Assembly (NCBI GenBank): GCA_002405445.1
Contig: DHLV01000284.1
Span: 1 to 6,119 of the forward strand
Source: Flammeovirgaceae bacterium UBA4659
Lineage (GTDB): Bacteria > Bacteroidota > Bacteroidia > Cytophagales > Cyclobacteriaceae
Reading direction: 5' to 3'
DNA: 6,119 nt
Part shown: one piece after another, positions 1-3,865 of the stretch
Position numbering within the stretch: position 1 is the first letter of the stretch
Layout: the number at the start of each line of letters is the position of its first letter
Program-made: the position numbers and the translations under genes
Notes under the pieces: generated by a model
What the model saw: the letters and a program-made list of their open reading frames with translations, nothing else
What the model was told of the DNA's origin: nothing
The model's database searches: none

Positions 1-185
1 GGGATTTTAATTGAAAAATACCCATCTTCATTTGAACTGGTGCCAAAAGCAAAACCTTCAACCCCAATAGAAGCATACGCAACCGGTTTATTTGTTTCCA
101 GATCAAGAACCTTGCCTTCAATCGTAATGACCTGTGCCACGGTAACATTTGATAAAAAAAAGACGAGGGACAACATTTTGAGCAT
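1..185 (-). CDS. Secreted protein with carboxypeptidase regulatory-like domain, 5' part only
   Basis: The first 61 codons of a minus-strand gene that runs off the left edge. The product opens with a signal peptide (MLKMLSLVFFLSNVTVAQ, probable cleavage after VAQ or before the Q). Residues 19-61 then read ITIEGKVLDLETNKPVAYAS followed by a G-F-A-F-G-T-S-S-N-E-D-G-Y-F segment. This is the beta-sandwich pattern of CarboxypepD_reg-like domains: G-x-V-x-D at the first strand, P-x-x-x-A near the second, and G-T-x-x-N-x-D-G-x-F at the end. In Bacteroidota such domains sit at the N-terminus of TonB-dependent receptors, DUF5686 outer-membrane proteins and other exported proteins. Which of these this one is cannot be told, because the rest is missing. 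Two ATGs are possible, at 185 and 176; both keep the signal peptide. There is no Shine-Dalgarno, as is usual in the phylum. It lies 16 bp after the VWA gene on the same strand, so co-transcription is likely. The reading frame is an open extension of the window edge, so the domain call is firm but the full product is unknown. Confidence 0.8.
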   Translation of the reverse strand, partial: MLKMLSLVFFLSNVTVAQVITIEGKVLDLETNKPVAYASIGVEGFAFGTSSNEDGYFSIKI

Positions 186-201
186 ACTGCAATTTTTAGG
201 A

Positions 202-1299
202 TCACAAATTCTTTGTTCTATTTTTTTTAAAATCTTCAAACACCAAATTGCCCAACCCTTTTAGGCTGCTGTAGTAAGCATTGCCATTATTCGCTTTTGT
301 GAATTCGCGCACAAAGGCCTTCAGGTACGGGTCTGTGGCAATCATAAAAGTGGTGACGGGTACTTTTATTTTTCGCAGCTGTGTGGCCAAGTCCAACGTC
401 TTGTTCAGTATTTTTTGATCGAGCCCAAAACTATTTTTGTAATACTTGATTCCTTGTTTGATACACGTTGGCTTGCCATCAGTAATCATAAAGATTTGCT
501 TGTTGGTATTTTTTCGCTTCCGCAAAATATCCATTGCTAACTCCAGCCCCGCAACGGTGGTTGTGTGGTAGGGACCCACTTGCAGGTAGGGCAAATCTTT
601 TATTTCAATTTGCCAAGCATCATCGCCAAATACTAAAATATCGAGCGTGTCTTTCGGGTATTTTTTTGTAATTAATTCCGACAATGCCATTGCCACCGTT
701 TTGGCTGGTGTAATTCTATCTTCTCCATATAGAATCATAGAGTGCGAGATGTCAATCATCAACACGGTGGAGGTTTGTGTTTTAAACTCATTCTCCATCA
801 CCTCTAAATCGTTTTCTGTCATTAAGAACTCATCAAGGCCATGGTTGACTTGTGCATTGCGCAGCGAATCAGTCACAGAAATATTTTCGACCGAATCGCC
901 AAATTCGTACTCGCGCCTGTCAGTAGTAGTTTCATCGCCCCGGCCGCTGTGGTGTGTTTTGTGCTCGCCATTTTTGGTTCGCTTCATTTTGCCAAATACT
1001 TCTTCAAGTGCACGCTCGCGCAGGTTTTGCTCCGCTTTTGCCTTCAGCCTGAGTTCTCCTTGTGGGCCGTCATCGGTGATGTACCCGTTTCGCTTCAGGT
1101 CCTCAATAAAATCACCAATGCCATATTGCCCGTTGGTAAGGCCGTGCTGCTTGTCTACCTCGGTCAGCCATTGCAATGCCTCACCCACGTTGCCTGCGGT
1201 AATCAGCACCAGTTGCATAAAGATGTTGAGTAACCGCACAAAATCGCTTTTTTGACTTTCAGGCGGAGGAATAAATTTTGAAAAACGATGACCCAGCAT
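202..1299 (-). CDS. VWA (von Willebrand factor A) domain protein with intact MIDAS
   Basis: A 365-residue protein in three parts. Residues 1-100 are a helical, soluble N-terminal region. Residues about 105-150 are a very polar linker rich in K, H, D, E and T. A VWA domain fills about 177-350. The metal-ion-dependent adhesion site is complete: D183-x-S185-x-S187 (DISHS) after strand 1, a threonine run at 246-248 (HTTTVAG) for the fourth-position Thr, and D274 in MITDGKPT. This resembles the ChlD-like/COG4867-type cytosolic VWA proteins, which commonly pair with a MoxR or Mg-chelatase-type AAA+ ATPase. No signal peptide or membrane segment is seen, so it is inferred to be cytoplasmic. No AAA+ gene is present in the window; the gene directly upstream is a divergent lipoprotein. 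The ATG at 1299 follows an A/T-rich stretch with no Shine-Dalgarno, and the sequence from MLGHRFSKFIPP onward looks family-like, which supports this start. The substrate or partner is unknown. A partially similar alternative is an integrin-like surface VWA protein, but the missing export signal argues against it. Confidence 0.88.
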   Translation of the reverse strand: MLGHRFSKFIPPPESQKSDFVRLLNIFMQLVLITAGNVGEALQWLTEVDKQHGLTNGQYGIGDFIEDLKRNGYITDDGPQGELRLKAKAEQNLRERALEEVFGKMKRTKNGEHKTHHSGRGDETTTDRREYEFGDSVENISVTDSLRNAQVNHGLDEFLMTENDLEVMENEFKTQTSTVLMIDISHSMILYGEDRITPAKTVAMALSELITKKYPKDTLDILVFGDDAWQIEIKDLPYLQVGPYHTTTVAGLELAMDILRKRKNTNKQIFMITDGKPTCIKQGIKYYKNSFGLDQKILNKTLDLATQLRKIKVPVTTFMIATDPYLKAFVREFTKANNGNAYYSSLKGLGNLVFEDFKKNRTKNL

Positions 1300-1414
1300 T
1301 TAGACTTTGTTTAATATTTGCTTATTCTTGGTATGGTGCACAATTCTCATTCCGGATATGCACCTCAATAACCAATAAATTGCACAATCTGTTTTCCTCA
1401 CTTTGAACCCAAGA

Positions 1415-1439
1415 TATGCAATAGAACAGCCATTGCATA
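1415..1439. repeat. Perfect 8-bp inverted repeat (hairpin or dyad operator)
   Basis: TATGCAAT and ATTGCATA flank a 9-base spacer (1423-1431), giving a perfect 8-bp dyad about 115 bp upstream of the VWA start codon. There is no adjoining T-run on either strand, so it is not a typical intrinsic terminator. A dyad binding site or an RNA hairpin in a VWA leader are both possible. The dyad is seen directly; any role is inference. Confidence 0.5.
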
Positions 1440-1651
1440 CCAGATCAATGAAAATCAACAATTTAACCGTAATCGGTGAAAGTAGTTTGGCCATATTTTT
1501 GGTTTGGGGCCCTGAGGCGCTTACAATAGCTGTAATAACAGCCTGTCTTTGACCTGGCGTGTTCCTTTGGATGCATTTCGTTCAAAACTTGGTGACCACC
1601 GGTATTTCACCTGCCTGTTTATTTTTTTCTAGGGTTCGTGTAAGGATTTTG

Positions 1652-1673
1652 TAATTATCAGCATTAATTATCA
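1652..1673 (+). repeat. 9-bp tandem direct repeat TAATTATCA upstream of lipoprotein gene
   Basis: TAATTATCA occurs at 1652-1660 and again at 1665-1673, a 13-bp period with GCAT between. It ends 12 bp before the TAcgTTTG box, covering the place where a -33 element and a regulator would sit. No good TTTG -33 match exists at the usual 19-21 bp spacing, so this promoter, if real, may need an activator bound here. That last step is inference. Confidence 0.45.
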
Positions 1674-1685
1674 CAAAATGATGCG

Positions 1686-1693
1686 TACGTTTG
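1686..1693 (+). promoter_or_regulatory. Candidate Bacteroidota -7 box (TAcgTTTG)
   Basis: TACGTTTG followed by C matches the TAnnTTTG -7 consensus used by the primary sigma factor in Bacteroidota. Transcription would begin around 1698-1701, leaving a leader of under 20 nt before the ATG at 1717. The matching -33 TTTG is missing at the expected distance. The box has only six fixed bases, so a few chance matches are expected in a window this size. Its position immediately before a gene start is the main support. Confidence 0.4.
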
Positions 1694-1716
1694 CAGAACA
1701 CTTACGCCTACCGAAT

Positions 1717-1836
1717 ATGAAAAAGCTGATTGTGTCACTCATCGTTGTTGCAATGCTGGCTACGGCCTGTAGCCAATATACTTGTCCAACGTATTCAAAA
1801 GCCCCTCAAAAGCCGACTTCTGTAAAAAGAATTTAG
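1717..1836 (+). CDS. Very small lipoprotein, 39 aa
   Basis: A plus-strand gene of 39 codons. It encodes MKKLIVSLIVVAMLATAC followed by a 21-residue tail that reads SQYTCPTYSK and then a basic, proline- and lysine-containing end. The first 18 residues are a textbook type II signal peptide: KK n-region, hydrophobic core and an L-A-T-A-C lipobox with the lipidated cysteine at 18. The mature peptide is therefore only about 22 residues anchored to a membrane, with a second cysteine at 23 in a T-C-P-T-Y context. Tiny lipoproteins of this general look occur in Bacteroidota and their role is not established. The ATG at 1717 is chosen because it begins exactly at the signal peptide; an in-frame ATG 13 codons upstream (1678) would bury it behind a polar extension and would lie upstream of the predicted transcript start. 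The gene is convergent with the hydroxylase gene and divergent from the VWA gene, so it is probably monocistronic. Confidence 0.78.
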   Translation: MKKLIVSLIVVAMLATACSQYTCPTYSKAPQKPTSVKRI

Positions 1837-1882
1837 AGGTCACTGCAAAAGTACCTTCAAAGAATTTCCGCGGTCTCTGAAT

Positions 1883-1904
1883 GGCATGCCGTGCCTAATT
1901 TTTT
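1883..1904 (+). terminator. Weak terminator-like hairpin after the lipoprotein gene
   Basis: GGCA (1883-1886) pairs with TGCC (1892-1895) across a 5-base loop and is followed by TAATTTTTT. The stem is only 4 bp, so intrinsic termination would be poor. It lies 46 bp after the lipoprotein stop, in the gap where that gene and the hydroxylase gene converge. Confidence 0.3.
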
Positions 1905-1977
1905 GCCCAGACACCGTTGGGTAGAGCATCTAACTCAGCCTTGCAGGGCGTTCAGACGTTTGAAGCTTGCTTTAAAA

Positions 1978-2625
1978 CTATTTTTGAGAAAAGTTTTGGT
2001 TTTTTATCGCCAACGAATCCGCTGTGGTTCCATAGAGAAAATCCCACACAGGCGATGTGACGCCAAACACTGCCTTTCCGTTTTTATAGTGATGTACGCT
2101 GTGGTTGACCCAAAGCCATTTAAATAGGTTTTTGGGCGGCTGGTGCGCATGTACCATGTAATGGATGAGCAGGTAGTACGCATATCCGGTCATAAAACCG
2201 GGCATAAATGAAAACGCAAAATCGCCCATCACCAGCCTCAATAAAAGCAAAAGCACCGTGCCGATGGTGACACTGGCAACAGGGGGCATGGCCAGCCTGT
2301 CTTTGTCTTTGGGGTACTCGTGATGTACCCCATGTATGAGGTACTGGGTTTTCTTTCGCCACTCAGTGTTGGTGCCCATGTGAAAAACGTGCCGGTGTAC
2401 CTGGTATTCAACCCATGTGAAAACGACAAAACCAGATGCAAACATGGCCACCGAGATGCCGATGGAAAGCGATGTGTAGGCGATACTCCAATACAGCAGG
2501 GCTGCGGAATACAGCGCAAAAATGCTAACCGGCACGGCAATGTGCGTGCGGGTGAGCTTTTCGATGATGGGGTTTTTGAAAAGTTGTTTGGTCCCTTTGT
2601 CGTGGGGTTTAATCGCTTCTGCCAT
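1978..2625 (-). CDS. Fatty acid 2-hydroxylase-like membrane protein (FA_hydroxylase/sterol desaturase superfamily)
   Basis: A 215-residue integral membrane di-iron oxygenase. The histidine clusters of the superfamily are all visible, numbered from the ATG at 2625: H77-R-H79-V-F-H82, H98-G-V-H101-H102, H155-Y-M-V-H159-A-H161 and H175-S-V-H178-H179. The stretch after the second cluster (EYPKDKDRLAMPP) and the end motif GVTSPVWDFLYGT are close to the pattern of eukaryotic FA2H/Scs7, which hydroxylates the 2-position of the fatty acyl chain of sphingolipids. The cytochrome b5 domain of those enzymes is absent. Hydrophobic segments lie at about 32-70 and 118-155. In Bacteroidota the likely substrates are N-acyl chains of sphingolipids or sulfonolipids; that is inference. 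I chose the ATG at 2625. An in-frame TTG at 2664 adds 13 residues but overlaps a weak -7-like sequence (AATTTTTG, minus strand 2669-2662). The gene follows bshA by 61 bp and may share its transcript or use this weak promoter. Confidence 0.85.
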   Translation of the reverse strand: MAEAIKPHDKGTKQLFKNPIIEKLTRTHIAVPVSIFALYSAALLYWSIAYTSLSIGISVAMFASGFVVFTWVEYQVHRHVFHMGTNTEWRKKTQYLIHGVHHEYPKDKDRLAMPPVASVTIGTVLLLLLRLVMGDFAFSFMPGFMTGYAYYLLIHYMVHAHQPPKNLFKWLWVNHSVHHYKNGKAVFGVTSPVWDFLYGTTADSLAIKNQNFSQK

Positions 2626-2686
2626 ACTGCACAAATTCTGATACCAATTTATGTTTCGATGCAAAAATTGTCAATACTGCCACGCG

Positions 2687-3838
2687 TTAAAAAGCGGTTT
2701 TAACAGCCGTTCTTTCGAGTACTTTCTCATAGTAGTTTTCGTAGAGCGGCAGTATTTTGGTGATGTCAAATTCCTTGGCACGCTGTAGCGCATTCTCTTT
2801 GAACTTCGGCAAGTTGTTCTTGTCTAACACGAACAACGATTTGCGTGTCATGTCCTCTATATCGCCCACGTTGCTGAGAAAACCGGTTACACCCTGCACA
2901 TTCAATTCGGGCAAACCGCCCGTGTTAGATGAAATCACCGGCACTTCGCATGCCATGGCCTCAAGGGCTGCCAATCCAAAGCTTTCCTTTTCAGAAGGCA
3001 TCAAAAACAAATCTGCCACCGACAGCACTTCTTCGATTGCCTCTTGTTTGCCCAAAAAACGAATGTCGGCAGCGATACCCAAATCGTGCGCTTGTTTTTC
3101 AGCTTTGCTACGCTCTGGGCCATCGCCAATCATCAGCAACTTGGCAGGTATCACTTTATGGATGTTATAGAATACGTCTACCACATCTTTGATGCGTTTC
3201 ACCTTTCGGAAGTTTGAAGTGTGTACGATGAGCGCTTCGCCATGTGGGCAGATTGCTTTTTTGAAGTGGTCTTTTTTCTGTTTTTTGAATTTTTCAAGGT
3301 CGATGAAGTTGGGAATGACTTCAATCTCATTGGTGATTTTGAAAAATTGATATGTCTCTCGTTTCAAGTCTTCTGATACAGAGGTAACGCCATCAGATTG
3401 GTTGATGCTGAACGTCACCACCGGCTCATACGAAGCATCTTTGCCCACCAGTGTAATGTCTGTGCCGTGCAGCGTGGTGATTACCGGGATGTAGATGCCC
3501 TCTGTTTTCAAAATCTGCTTGGCCATGTATGCTGCTGAAGCGTGCGGAATCGCATAATGCACGTGCAATAAGTCAAGTTTCTCATTCTTTACAACGCTCA
3601 CCATTTTGCTGGCCAGTGCCAGTTCATACGGTGCATATTCAAACAAGGGGTAAGAACGAAAGTCTACCTCGTGGTAAAACAGGTTCTCGTTCAAAAAATC
3701 GAGGCGGCTGGGCTGGCTGTAGGTAATAAAATGGACTTTATGGCCTTCTTTTGCCAAAGCCTTGCCCAACTCAGTGGCAACCACGCCACTGCCCCCAAAG
3801 GTGGGGTAACAAACGATGCCTATGTTCATGTGTCGCAT
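2687..3838 (-). CDS. bshA: N-acetyl-alpha-D-glucosaminyl L-malate synthase (bacillithiol biosynthesis)
   Basis: A full-length 383-residue GT4, GT-B-fold glycosyltransferase. It transfers GlcNAc from UDP-GlcNAc to L-malate, the first step of bacillithiol synthesis in the cytosol. Diagnostic features are CYPTFGGSG near the N-terminus (10-18, glycine loop), the long HVHYAIPHA segment (92-100), TTLHGTDITLVGKD (121-134), and SNFRKVKR (208-215) with basic residues for the UDP phosphates. The GT4 E-x7-E pair is at E285 and E293 within EKESFGLAALE, followed by the NTGGLPEL sugar-nucleotide loop (305-312). Length and motif order match BshA throughout, with no missing catalytic residue. The start is either the ATG at 3838 or the one at 3829; the latter gives MNIGIVCYPT, which resembles the family start more closely. 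bshB and bshC are not in the window, which is common because bsh genes are often dispersed. It lies 27 bp after the GH3 fusion gene, suggesting one transcript. Confidence 0.95.
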   Translation of the reverse strand: MRHMNIGIVCYPTFGGSGVVATELGKALAKEGHKVHFITYSQPSRLDFLNENLFYHEVDFRSYPLFEYAPYELALASKMVSVVKNEKLDLLHVHYAIPHASAAYMAKQILKTEGIYIPVITTLHGTDITLVGKDASYEPVVTFSINQSDGVTSVSEDLKRETYQFFKITNEIEVIPNFIDLEKFKKQKKDHFKKAICPHGEALIVHTSNFRKVKRIKDVVDVFYNIHKVIPAKLLMIGDGPERSKAEKQAHDLGIAADIRFLGKQEAIEEVLSVADLFLMPSEKESFGLAALEAMACEVPVISSNTGGLPELNVQGVTGFLSNVGDIEDMTRKSLFVLDKNNLPKFKENALQRAKEFDITKILPLYENYYEKVLERTAVKTAF

Positions 3839-3865
3839 TTCTTTGTGAATAAACCCGAAAACCTG

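Larger units (their letters stand above)
1300..1716. other. 417-bp divergent intergenic region with short repeats, no convincing gene
   Basis: This stretch separates the 5' ends of the minus-strand VWA gene and the plus-strand small lipoprotein gene, so it should hold promoters for both. It contains an alternating set of 8-bp words (TGCACAAT at 1337 and 1381, GATATGCA at 1355 and 1413). It also has a 6-bp inverted repeat GGTGCA/TGCACC (1335-1340 and 1359-1364), a perfect 8-bp hairpin at 1415-1439, a small GCTGT/ACAGC hairpin (1529-1542) and a GGTGA/TCACC arm pair (1591-1611) followed by a T-rich run. Nearest the lipoprotein are a 9-bp direct repeat and a TAcgTTTG box. Three short minus-strand frames are open (64 codons at 1494-1300, about 37 from 1573, 39 from a GTG at 1701). 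None has a recognisable motif, and the first is unusually cysteine-rich and spans the hairpin, so I treat them as chance. Confidence 0.6.

Noticed and set aside
1300..1494. 64-codon minus-strand frame ending in TAA directly before the VWA ATG
   Set aside because: No recognisable domain, unusually many cysteines, and it spans the repeat cluster and hairpin. The abutting stop codon is suggestive of coupling but not enough to call a gene.
1457..1573. About 38 codons open on the minus strand from an ATG
   Set aside because: Biased, cysteine- and tyrosine-rich composition with no motif; no support beyond an open frame.
1591..1629. GGTGA/TCACC arms followed by a T-rich run, resembling a plus-strand terminator
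   Set aside because: The stem is only 5 bp with an 11-base loop, and no plus-strand gene precedes it, so a terminator would have nothing to end.
1582..1701. 39-codon minus-strand frame from a GTG, with a fairly protein-like C-terminal half (ending EIPVVTKF)
   Set aside because: Short, non-ATG start, no known motif, and it overlaps the candidate promoter and repeats of the lipoprotein gene. Chance frames of this length are common; conservation in relatives would change this view.
1846..1853. Perfect TAnnTTTG box on the minus strand (TACTTTTG) just after the lipoprotein gene
   Set aside because: No -33 TTTG at the usual distance and no minus-strand gene start close downstream. A few chance matches to six fixed bases are expected in this window.
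1916..1966. tRNA-like text: GTTGGGTAGAGCATCTAACTC resembles a tRNA D-arm and GTTTGAAGC resembles a T-loop
   Set aside because: The D-stem, anticodon stem and T-stem partners do not pair and the acceptor ends do not match, so it is not a functional tRNA. It may be chance or a very decayed remnant; a tRNAscan or covariance-model run would settle it.
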